From positions 1,653,416 through 1,717,415 of the forward strand of contig CM060064.1 in assembly GCA_030533445.1 (NCBI GenBank): a stretch of DNA of 64,000 bases, written 5' to 3'. Below, piece by piece: positions 37,101-49,100 of this stretch. This DNA is from Cyprinodon diabolis (taxonomy: Eukaryota > Chordata > Actinopteri > Cyprinodontiformes > Cyprinodontidae). Positions within the stretch are counted from its first letter, which is position 1; every line of letters begins with the position of its first letter. Under the pieces are notes generated by a model. It was not told the origin of the DNA. It did no database searches and worked only from the letters and a program-made list of their open reading frames with translations. Both the position numbers and the translations under genes were made by a program.

Positions 37101-40100
37101 TGGGGGCGCTCTAAAGGTGGGGGCGCTCTAAGGGTGGGGGCGCTCTAAGGGTGGGGGCGCTCTAAAGGTGGGGGCGCTCTAAGGCAGGGGGCGCTCTAAA
37201 GGTGGGGGCGTACTAAGAGTGGGGGCGCTCTAAGGCAGGGGGCGCTCTAAAGGTGGGGGCGTACTAAGGGTGGGGGCGCTCTAAGGGTGGGGGCGCTCTA
37301 AAGGTGGGGGCGCTCTAAAGCAGGGGGCGCTCTAAAGGTGGGGGCGTACTAAGGGTTGGGGCGCACTAAAGGTGAGGGTAAACTAAGGGTGGGGGCGCTC
37401 TAAAGGTGGGGTTGCTCCAAGGGTGGGGGCATTCTAAGGGTGGGGGCATAGAAAGGGTGGGGGTGCACTAAAGGTGGGGGTGCACTAAGGGTGGGGGCGC
37501 TCTAAAGGTGGGGGCGCTCTAAGGCAGGGGGCGCTCTAAAGGTGGGGGCGCTCCAAGGGTGGAGGCGCTCTAAGGGTGGGGGCGCTCTAAAGGTGGGGGC
37601 GCTCTAAGACAGGGGGCGCTCTAAAGGTGGGGGCGTACTAAGGGTGGGGGCGCTCTAAAGGTGGGGGCGCTCTAAGGCAGGGGGCGCTCTAAAGGTGGGG
37701 GCACTCTAAGGGTGGGGGCGCTCTAAAGGTGGGGGCGCTCTAAGGCAGGGGGCGCTCTAAAGGTGGGGGCGTACTAAGGGTGGGGGCGCACTAAAGGTGG
37801 GGGTGAACTAAGGGTGGGGGCGTAGAAAGGGTGGGGGCGCTCTTAGGGTGGGGGCTTACTAAGGGTGGTGGCGCACTAAAGGTGGGGGTGCACTAAGGGT
37901 GGGGGCACTCTTAGGGTGGGGGCTGATGGACCTACAGTTGCTCCACCTGAAGGCTTTCATTAGGATTTTGTATTTTCCAAAAATGAGCTCAAACATCTAT
38001 TTATTGAATTCTTTCCTATTGTTGAGAACACAAGAGAACCATAACACTGATATTTATATTTATAGTTGGAGAGATGCCTTTTAGTGCATTATATATATAT
38101 TGGGCCCAAAAACATTCATGTATAAAAAATAACTAATAACAGGCGATTCTGATGCCAAAATCAGTAAATCATGCCTCCCTAGAAGTTTCAGTTCCAAATA
38201 TTTTAAATAGCATAGCATTTTTTTTTTCTTGTAAACTTTCTGGTAAACTTGGAGATATATTTTATTCCATGTTGCATATCCTAGTAAATCTGTTTCTCCT
38301 TTAAATCTGCAGCTCTCCCTGCTTCTCTCTGTTTAAAAAGATTTATAAATACTAATATAATGATGCTAGAAACAACATTTCTAGATCTGTAGAAGCTCTG
38401 CAGTCTGATTCTGTCTGTTTAATAAGAAAATATTTTAACCTGGAACTGGGAGTCATGGTCCTCTGAGAAGCCAAGATTTTTTAACTAGTAAAGAAGAACA
38501 AACTATATTTTCTCAAGCTGCTTGCATTATAATACTAACTTGTATAAATTTATAATCTGTTGCCATTTTTAGCTGAAAAAGCTCCGTATGTCTAATGAAC
38601 AGATTTTTCAGTGGCATCTCTAATTTTCTAACCAATCCGTCTCCTTTCTTTTACTTACACATATATAGAAGTAGCTGCTGTGTCTCTCCTCCAACCATGT
38701 AGCTACTCTGTACGTCAGTGAAATGTGACTCCAATAATATTATGTCTCAAAGCAACAGATCTGATGATGTCACACCGAGAGGCGGGACTCAGGAGCAGTG
38801 GAAGAGAGGAAAAAAACCCTGACTCAAAATGCTCTGAACACAGTTAGCTGCACCCAACCTCTGTTAGCTTTGGCTAAAGGAGATGAGCGGATAGGGGAGG
38901 AAAAAGCAGAGATTTTTAATATTAGTCCTTCAGAAAGTTCTGCCTGTGTGTGAGCCTCAAAGTCAGTCCAGGATTCAGATTGACCTCTAACTGAAGGTGG
39001 AGGAACAGATAAACTAGATGCTGAACGTGAATAAATCTGAGATCATTTTCATGATGTTTGTGGTTTTATTGCTGCTGGTTTTTATCTCACTGAGAAATCC
39101 AGCCTGTAGGAGATCTGACTGATGGTGGCTTCCTGTCCCCCCCACAGCCTGTCCTCTCTCTGAGGAGGGGTTAGGATGACTTCTTAAGAAACAGCTGAAG
39201 CAGAGAAGAAATAACGTTTAAAATCCAGCATGCAGGGAAGCTCCTGCTCATCACAATTTAAGAAAGCTTTTCTGATTCCTCCTCTGCTGCAGCCGCTTCT
39301 CAGACGTCCGTCTACTGAGCAAATGTTTAGCTGGTATCTAATAATATGCTCTAGATTAAATATGTCACTTCTATGATGAGTAAAATAATGGTTTTTACCT
39401 GGTTCTGTGGCAGGAAGAGAAACAGCAGCTCTTATTTCTCTCCATGTTAAACCCTCTTTTAACTGCAAATGTTTGATGGATGAAGCCTCCAACACCTGGT
39501 TCCTTCTCTTACAGTTCTGAGCATCCATAAGCGTCCCGTTCTGGATCACACCGACTTCAACTTCCCCATGAAGGGCTGGAGGGGAATGGTGGACTGGGCC
39601 CGCAACTCTGAGGACCGAGTCAGCATCCCCAAGAACATCCTGTCCACAGGAACGGCAGGTAGGAGCTCCCAAACATCCAGTCTACTCAGAGACTGGTTCC
39701 GGACCAGTGCCACCAGAGTCTGAGAACTGAAACATGTGTTTGTGTGTGTTCATCAGACCCGTTAGATCATTTCTGAAACAGCCATTAATCTGCTTAGATC
39801 AACACACAGACACGCTGGGGTTTAATGTTGCAAATAGAAGATGCGTGAGAAGAGCAGGATCCTACGTTCCCCGCTGTTCAGCAGCTGCACCAAAAACTGT
39901 TTGTTTTTTTCCGGATCCCATCTAAAGGTTTCATTCCTGCTCACAGACGAGAGAAAACATTCAAACAATCAGCTGGTTTCCCTTAGATAGAAAACATGGA
40001 ACCGATCTGACTGGATGATCTGGTTGAATTGTCTCTATAAAGCCGGGCATAAACTGTACGATTTTTTTGCCCTTTTCGGGATGAATTTCCAGTCTTGCAA

Positions 40101-43100
40101 GTATTTTCCGATCAGGTCGACTTCCAGCCTGATGGTGCGTGGTGTAGTGAACAGGGGGTAACGAGGGGCGATCAGCCTCTAACGACCACCTCCCCATCAG
40201 GAATCGTAAGGTCGGAGAAAATCAAACATGTTTCAAATTCAGTCGGCCGTCATAGGGTGGTCGTGGGTAAATCACTCAATGGCAAACAAGGATTCTTCTT
40301 CTTCCTCTCAGATGTAAACCCAGCAGCATGGCGGGTGGGCAATGAGTGAAATGGAGTTCTTTCTGTCAAACTGACAGACCGTAGTAGCCACGTTAGCTCA
40401 GCCATGTCTTTGTCCAAATACGTCGTCTCCTTTTCTTTTTAGGGCTTTCAGCACTAAATTGCCCAAATATCCAAGGCAGCGCGTTTCACTCTAGTGAGCT
40501 TCATGTTCCTCTGCTACTGGTTTGGCTTTCCGATAGATGAGTCCGAGTAGCGCCATCTCACTGCGGAGCTGAGTCCCACCTGGTTTTTAGACGTACAGTG
40601 TGAGCAGGTAGATCGCATCAGAGCGTCGGGTCGCGCAGTGAGAGAACAAACATCGTGCGGTTTTGTGGCACAGTGTGAGCTGTAGCTGCGTGTGACAATT
40701 GAAAAAAAATCACACAGCTTATGCCCGGCCTAAAGTGACCTGAGATGACTTTGATGTGAATTGGAGCCATGGAGATAAACTGAGTTAAACCATGGAGGGA
40801 AATGTACGGTGGCCGGGAAGTACAAACCAACAATACAAAATCTGAAACACTTCAGTTTTTCAATGGTGCAGAACAGACGGAAGAACCAGATATGCTGCAG
40901 CAGTGCATACATTATTTTAATGATTTGGACTCGTACGCTGTAATCGTAGACCTGATGTCATGTTTACATGGTGTACACATCAGCTTGAGGTCTCTGAAAA
41001 GCAAACTGAATGATGCCGGTGTTGTACGAAATTCTGTTTCCCTGTGAAAATCTGTCCCCCCAGTGTCGGGAGCGCGCATTGCAGCCAGAGAGGCGGATCT
41101 GACCATTTTCAAGGCGCTCCTGATCATTTTTCGGTGAAAACAGCTCGTATAATCATTTCAACTTTGTAACATTCCGTTTAATCGGTTGCTCTTTTTACAA
41201 ATCTGTAAAATAAATAAATTAACGAGGTCTTCTTAAGCTGTTTTGTGTTGTTTTTTTAAACGCCAAGAGAATCGGTGTTTCTCCAACTTCCGCCCCTTCA
41301 GCCTGACAGGAATAAACGTCAGTCACCAAACAGATTTCCAACACGTAGAGTATTTTTAATTTTTCATTGCTGATATAAGAGGATGGAAACTGGCTGATAG
41401 CAGGGCACACAAATTAGAATTTCTGTTTAATCCCTTCTAATGTAAAATTTGAAATATTACTGGATTAAGGACATTTCTAGTATAACATATCACACATTTC
41501 AATTTTAGAGAAATTGGAAACAGTTGCTCTTTATTTCCCAAAGATATGGGAGGAGGAGAGGAGAGAATGGATGATTCAGCTGCCTGAAATAATCTGTTCC
41601 CTTCCATAACTTGGGAAAAAATTAAATCACCTGCAGGTCTTTAACTGTGCTTATTCCTCTCACCACCAACAACAGATTATTTCAGTAAGCTGAAATATAT
41701 GGTCCCCCTCCTTTAATTCTCTCCATCCTCTGACATGGGAGCTGGCTCGGAGCTCGTCTGCCTGGCTGTGTGTTTCCTGGACGGGGCCGCCTGTTGAGCT
41801 GGTTGACAGTTGCCTTTTGTATCTATGCTTCTTTTTCTATGTCTGCTTCTGTCTCCTTGAACCCCAGTGGGCCTCAGCAGATGGCCGCTCACACTGAGCC
41901 TGGTTCTGCTGGAGGTTTCTTCCTGTTCAAAGGGAGTTTTTCCTCTCCACTGTCGCTACAAGCATGCTTAGTGTGAGGGATTGCTGAAGAGTCAATGAGT
42001 CTTGAATTGATTGGTTCCCCTAGTGACCCCACTTGGGATTAAGCGTGTTAGAAAATGGATGGACGGATGGACACCATAGCGGTCAATGAGGGCTGTTAGG
42101 ACTTCTGTATCAGATGTTATGTCTGCCTGGAAGGTTTCCAGGTGAGCTGAGATTTCAGCGCGGGACTTGGAGATGAAAACATAGTGGAGGTGGGATACCT
42201 TCAGGCTCCTCCGTCCGCCTCTTTTCATTCAGAGGATTCATTGGTCCAGTTGCAGTTCTGCTGGGGTCCTGACCTCTAATCTGGGGATAAATCATGATAT
42301 TGATTTAGTGGAAAAACGGCTTTATGAAACAGAACAACCAGAGTTGAACCAAACTAAGCGGCCTGTCTTGCTCTGTAGCGCAGCCTCAAGAATAAAGTTA
42401 AATTAACCAAATGTGAAGCGAGTTTCAACGAAAGATAAAATGGAATATTTACAGCAGCAAAGGGACCAGAAAACAGTTTAAAAAATATATTCATTCCAGC
42501 AGACTTTTACTCAGGCGAAGCATTTCTTTATCTTGCTGGTGAAGCTTCTAAGTCATCCAGGTCAAAGTCATTCCAAAAATGTTAAAAAACGATCCACTGG
42601 ACTTTGTTTTTCACGTTTGGAGACGTTTCTCTTCCATCCAGGAAGCTGTTTTAATTCAAAATGCCAGAAATAGCGTTGAGTTCCAGGCTTTATACAGTAG
42701 CCCAACAAAGCCTTGATTTAGAGTTTTAGAGTTTAGAAAACATGCAAATAGAAACGGACGAAGGGGCCCAGTCCACCATTCCCCTCATGGAGAAGTTGAA
42801 GTCGGTGTGATCCAGAACGGGACGCTTATGGATGCTCAGAACTGTAAGAGAAGGAACTGAGTGTTGGAGGTTTCATCCATCAACTTTTGTTAGCCTGCAA
42901 TGCCCCATACCTGTCCATGTCTCTGAAAGGGGGGGTTGTTAAAGGGAATAGTTGGCCTGGATGAATAGGTGAGGTCTTCTGCTCCGCTGTAACCCCAACC
43001 CTTTTACAGGGGAACAGAATATCTCGCCTGTTCATATAATCATATAACTCCAGTGGATTATTATTATAATTTTTTTTTTTTTACTTTTTTGGAATTCCTT

Positions 43101-46100
43101 TATCTTATTTCTCCGTTCCTGCTGTTCTTTGAAAACAGGCGTTCTTCAGGAGCTAAACCTTGCAGAGGGACCCTGACGCCGACAGTGACCACCTCTGGTT
43201 GGGAAATGAATCTGTCCATGGAAAGTAATTAGACACTCAGTGACTTTAATTACTCTCCTCTCTAACACCCCAGTGATAAATATTTTAAACGGAGCCATAA
43301 AACCAACCAGCCTCCTCTCACTGGTACAAAATTTAACCCTACATGTGGGTGAATTATTGATCCCCCTCACTAATGAGTTGCTTTTGTTGTTTTTCCTTTA
43401 ACCGCATTTGAGCTCAGATCGCCCTGCCTTCTTTCCTTAGATCCACCATGCTCGGTCCATTAGAACCCCCACCCTGGTTCTGTCCTTCCTTTGGGGGTTT
43501 AATTGAAAAGCTGAGGCCATTTAAAACAAGCAGGATACCAATGAGCCCCTCAATCCTAATCAGGAGTGAACTGGATTAAATCAGGTGCAATTAAAGGTAA
43601 TTTCCTCCCTGTCTGAGGGGACCACCCCCCCTCCATCAACCATCCCATAATAGATATGGGTCACACTTGTTTACACGGTTCAGAAGGGCTTTGGTGCCTC
43701 ATCTGAGCATTTTTAGAAGAATCAAAAACTGCCGTTCATGGAGGAAGGCGGAGTTAATGTGGAGTAAACGCTAAAACGTGACACTGCACTCTGATGGAGA
43801 GAGGAGGGATTACACCTCCATATGGAAAACTGATATGGGGGAGGGGGCCTGGATCCAAAAAGGAAATAAGTCAATAAATCAAATCAAACATGATCCTTTA
43901 ATCGTTATGGGGTTATGGTTTCATCTCTGTTGAAATGATTTGATGATTATCTATAAATTGCATTACAGGAACATTAATATAGCAAACATCTGCTGTAAGC
44001 TGATTAAATATGATTAAAATGTAGTTTTTCAATAAGAACAGGAGCATAAAGAAACTCAGACAGTTTGCAGTAGAAAAAAACCCAAAAAATTGTTGTTTTA
44101 AAAAAAGCTTCCCGCAGCCAATTACGGCAAAAAAAAAAAAAAATCCTTCATCTGCTGCATCAGAAACAGGAAACATTTAATCCTGTTTTTAAGTTGATAA
44201 ATACCTTAAATCCAGCGGTGGGTGTTGCATCTGGTGCTAAGGCTTTCAGAGGGCACCCATCAACGCCTGAATTTATATATATAGCTGATTGGGAGCAGGT
44301 GTGAACAGGAGCAAAGGAAAAGGACACCAACGCAAGAGAGAGGCAACAGAGGGCAAAAAAGAAAAGCCTAAGAAAACATTCAAAAACACAACGAAATAGG
44401 AATTAAACCGATAAAACTAGGAAACAAAGAAAAACATGAAACAACATGAAACTGAAAACTCAAAGAAAACTTAGCAGAACCAAGTTCACAACAGTATCTC
44501 CATTTAGAATCAGCCATTGAGGCCAGAAACATTTAACTAAAGCTAATCTTTGTCGCTAGATTAACTTGGCTGTAAACGTTTCACTCTAACCGACCAATCA
44601 AAGGATAGAAATTGCTGACATGAGGGTGGACCTGTGGGGCATATCTGATGCACAAGCATCATTTCATGGGCATTACCCTGCATTACAGCAGGGTAATGCC
44701 CATGATGTGCAAAAACGCGTGTGCTGCTTCATCTTTGATGCTTGTACCAGTTTAGTTCTGACGCACGGCTCAATCAACTTTGCTGCTCTTAAAAAGTGGG
44801 TCTGATGCGCGGTGGGCGGAGCTACTCTATCCTTTCTCTACCTGGAACAATGGCAGCTATATTAGCTGTGATCAGCGGGTAAAAAGTAGCACCAGGATAA
44901 TAAAAGCCGGAAGGTTCTACATTTGAAGTTAATTTAGGCGTTAATTAACTGTTTCAGAGGAGGATGGGTCACAGGTCATGGTCAACATGCGGGTGTTTCT
45001 GATTCAGTGCCATATAGTTGAAGCTGCGGGTGGGAGGGGCCTTAGAGATGGCACAGGTAGATCAGGAGGTGTTTGTTTTTGCTGCTTTTAATGAAGGAAA
45101 CGTCCTGCAGGTTAAGCCCACAGCCACAGATATATTTTATTATGAGACACAAACATTGGTTCCTTTCCCTGCTCACTGTTTCTATCTGAGCTGAATAAGT
45201 GAATTTTCATTTATTTTTGTTTCCGTCTTGCAGACAAACTTAGAACTGATGGTTTAATCCCTGCAGACAGTTTTCATGTTGGGAACAGTCAATCTGGCTG
45301 AGCATATTGAAAGTGGCGGCCAAAGCATGCATGAGCAGGACACATAATACTTCATCCCACTCCCACTCCCACACAGCCAGCCTGGTTCCCCCGTGATGCC
45401 CATGAGAGCTCAGCTGCTGCCTGGGAGCGCCTGTCTTCTCTGCGCGCCACACTGCTGCGCGCTCTCAGGCTGCCATGTTTGCTGGAGCAGAAGACTTGGA
45501 CGTCTTCAGATGGCCCAGCAGATGGAGACGTGCTTTCTATGGCATGCTGTGGGGTTGCATCTCGTTTCAGCCCAGAGTGTGCCTCTGCTGAGTCCGGTTG
45601 TCAAGTTTTGACAAATCTCCTCCCAAACTGCTCTGAAACGGATGAATTTATGAGCTGAGGCCGACTTTCAGTGTGGAGCTGCAGCAGGAAGCCTGGCTTC
45701 GACCGGAGGCCACTGGAGCAGGTTTCTGAACCGGGTTGGCCTCAATGACCAAGGATAAGGTCCAAAGATGTGATGGATCCACTTCATGCTCAGTAGCTTG
45801 TAGTCACACAGACTGAGTCTGTCCTAACTTTGTTCTCAGTGTGCTGGGATCAGATGGATGCTGGACTCTCCTCAGAAAAATAAAAAGAAATGCAGAAAAA
45901 AATGGAGATTCCAATTAAGTTGTTATTATAACATTAAAATTAATTAATTATTTCCTTCATCCATCTATTTTCCATCACGCTTTATCCTTGCTGAGGTGGT
46001 GAGGGGTGCTGGTGTCTATCTCCAGCTGTCTACAGGAGAGAGGCGGGGTCCACGCTGGACAGGTCTCCAGTCCATGGCAGGGCAACACAGAGACAACCAA

Positions 46101-49100
46101 CCATTCACACACACCTAAGGAGAATTTAGAGAAGCCAATTAACCTAACAGTCATGTTTCTGGACTGTGGTAGGAAGCCAGAGTACCCGGAGAGAACCCAC
46201 GCATGCTCAGGGAGAACATGCAAACTCCGTGAAGAAAGACCCCGGGCCGGGAATCGAACCCAGAACCTTCTTGCTGCAAGGCAGCAGTGCTACCCACTGC
46301 AAATCAGTTCTTATAAGATCTACATTGTAGAAATAGCAAAGCAATAAATCAGCCTGTTTAACAGTAGTTAGAGATAAACCTTGACTCTCAGAGAACCAAA
46401 ATGTTTTCTCTCTTTTCCAGACGAGATGATAGAAGAAAACAAATGTCTGAAGATATTATAAAAATAAATACCTGTTACTCTACCATGAAATAAACTTAAC
46501 TTTAAACAGTAGAGTACAGTGATTTCATTTTAAGCATAATCAAATAGTTATAATGCTATTAAATTATACAATGTAAGATTAAAGGAGACCTTTTACGGTT
46601 AGATATACTGATTATCGTTTCATCCTGTATCTCTCAGTTTATTTATTTACTTCACTATGCTGAGTCTGTGTAGTTTTCATGACATCACTTCACACATCAA
46701 ACTCAGTAGGCGGGATTAAGCCGGCTTTTAAAGACACGCTGACATCTGATTGGCTGCTTCACACTGAGGAAGACAGGCCGACGGTTCTTCCTGTTTTGGT
46801 TTCACTCTAGCCTTCATGGATCTATAGTTTGGTCTGAGATATCTACTTTACAATCAACTTTAGGCGTGTTAGTCAGTGGGCGGGGCTAATGGTGATCCTG
46901 TCTGTGGCAGCTTCCTATTGTGTCTAACATTCCATATGCTATCATTGGTCAGTGACCACAGGTACGGTTCTGATAGACATTAAGCCACGGTAATTCAATT
47001 CTATTCAGTTTATTTCTATAGCTCCAATTCACATCATGTCATCTCAGGTCACTTTCCAGTTCACCAGATCATCCAGTCACATTGATTCAATGTTTTCTAT
47101 CTAAGGAAAACCAGCTGATTGCATCGACTCATTGACTCTTCAGCAATCCCTCACACTAAGCATGCTTGTAGCGACAGTGGAGAGGAAAAACTCCCTTTGA
47201 ACAAGAAGAAACCTCCAGCAGAACCAGGCTCAGTGTGAGCGGCCATCTGCTGAGGCCCACTGGGGTTCAAGGAGACAGAAGCAGACATAGAAAATGAACA
47301 TAGAAGCACTGATCTATAAAAACGTTCTATGTTAAAAAAGGTAACAGTAAACTAGCTCCACAGTTGGCTTTGCCTGGGAAAGAAACAGCTAATCAGATGA
47401 AAAAGAGAACATCCAGTTAGTCCCAGTAAATGATGAGCCCATAGCTAAAGAAGAGAAACAGGACTAAACACTGAAAACCGGGCCAAGCTCCAACATCTAG
47501 AAACAAAGGTGTTGATGGCAGCAGCACAGCTGATATTTCTCTCCAGGGTGGAGTCACAGCCAAACAGGAACAGACCAGATGAAGCTACTGTGAGAAAAAG
47601 CAGAGAGAGCAGAATGTTAGAGATTGAACTAACAGATTCTACAGAGTGGGAGAATAGAGATAGAATGAAGCGGAATGATGAAAAAGGGGTCCCTATGTCC
47701 TCCAGCAGTCTAAGCCTATAGCAGCATAACTATAGAGATAGATCAGGATAACCTGAGCCACTCTAACTAGAAGCTTTATCAAAAAGGAAAGTTTTAAGCC
47801 TAGCCTTAAAAGTAGACAGGGTGTCTGCCTCACGGACTAAAACTGGTAGTTGGTTCCACAGGAGAGGAGCCTGATAACTAAAAGATCTGCCTCCCATTCT
47901 ACTTTTAGAAATTCTAGGAACCACTAGTAAACCTGCAGATTGAGAGCCAAGTGCTCTGTTAGGAAGCTATAAGAAGTTTTCCAATCTGTGAAACTTTTTA
48001 CGTCTTGTTTTACTTTCTATAAAATTGTAAAAAGTTCTAGAATTTTTCGACCAGTAAGTATCAATCTCTCCAAAAACAATGTTGGATTCTGAGATCAAGC
48101 TTCTGGAATAAATGGCTGGATAAGTAACTCAGGGATCTTCAGAAGATAGTTTTTAAGCTTTCATGAAACTGAACTGTTTGCACATGCAGCTCTTGATGCT
48201 ACATGAATTGACTGCTAGTTAGAGGAGTTTTCTTGCTCTTGTGTTTTGGCCACTTGTGAACCATATTGTGAAAAAAGAAGTCAGGAAATGTTTCTGGAAT
48301 GTGATTGGTCAATATTCTCTTCAGTTATTATGAAACGTTATCCTCCAAAAGAAAACACTCATGAATTAACTGAAAGTCGATTAAAGTAATTCAGTCTGAG
48401 GAGTTTTTCTTCATGTTTTATTGAATAGTAGCCTAGCGCTCCATCAGAACTGGACCAGCCCTTTCACTGTGTCCTTCCTTCTGCTTCTCCCGAACAGATA
48501 CTGACGACTCATCAACCTTTGTGACCGGTGTGGTTCTCTACAGAAACCTGGGCAGTATTTTGTCTCTGCAGAGGTAAGACTGAAGGAAAAGGAAATGATT
48601 AATTGATAAGAAAAAAACAATCCCTCTGCCCCATCCCTTTAACCCCATCCCTCTGCCCCATCCCTCTGCCCCATCCCTCTGCCCCCATCCCTTTAACCTC
48701 ATCCCTCTGCCCCATCCCTCTGCCCTCATCCCTCTGCCCCATCCCTCTGCCCCATCCCTCTGCCCCCATCCCTTTAACCCCATCCCTCTGCCCCATCCCA
48801 CTGCCCCCATCCCTTTAACCTCATCCCTCTGCCCTAATCCCTCTGCCCCATCCCTCTGCCCCCATCCCTTTAACCTCATCCCTCTGCCCCATCCCTCTGC
48901 CCCCATCCCTTTAACCCCATCCCTCTGCCCCCATCCCTTTAACCCCATCCCTCTGCCCCATCCCTCTGCCCCCATCCCTTTAACCCCATCCCTCTGCCCC
49001 ATCCCTCTGCCCCCATCCCTTTAACCTCATCCCTCTGCCCCATCCCTCTGCCCTCATCCCTCTGCCCTCATCCCTCTGCCCCATCCCTCTGCCCCATCCC

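Larger units (their letters stand above)
28131..39514 (+). other. Longest intron, with two minisatellites and a SINE
   Basis: 11.4 kb. It contains the 36-bp minisatellite (29095-31297), a tRNA-derived SINE (33563-33790), a dispersed repeat (33940-34740) and the 18-bp G-rich minisatellite (36940-37925). The remainder (31.3-33.5, 34.8-36.9 and 38-39.5 kb) is AT-rich with nothing recognised. Confidence 0.8.
39659..48497 (+). other. Intron with nested transposons and SINEs
   Basis: 8.8 kb. It holds a repeat with a nested MITE (39962-40785), another copy of that repeat (41725-42008), a repeat with an inverted exon copy (42575-42985), a perfect hairpin (44665-44704), a SINE (45955-46310) and a long copy of the first repeat (46985-47830). 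Confidence 0.8.

Noticed and set aside
39184..39672. 162-codon minus-strand ORF
   Set aside because: It is the antisense shadow of the adgrb1 exon 39515-39658 and has no family resemblance.
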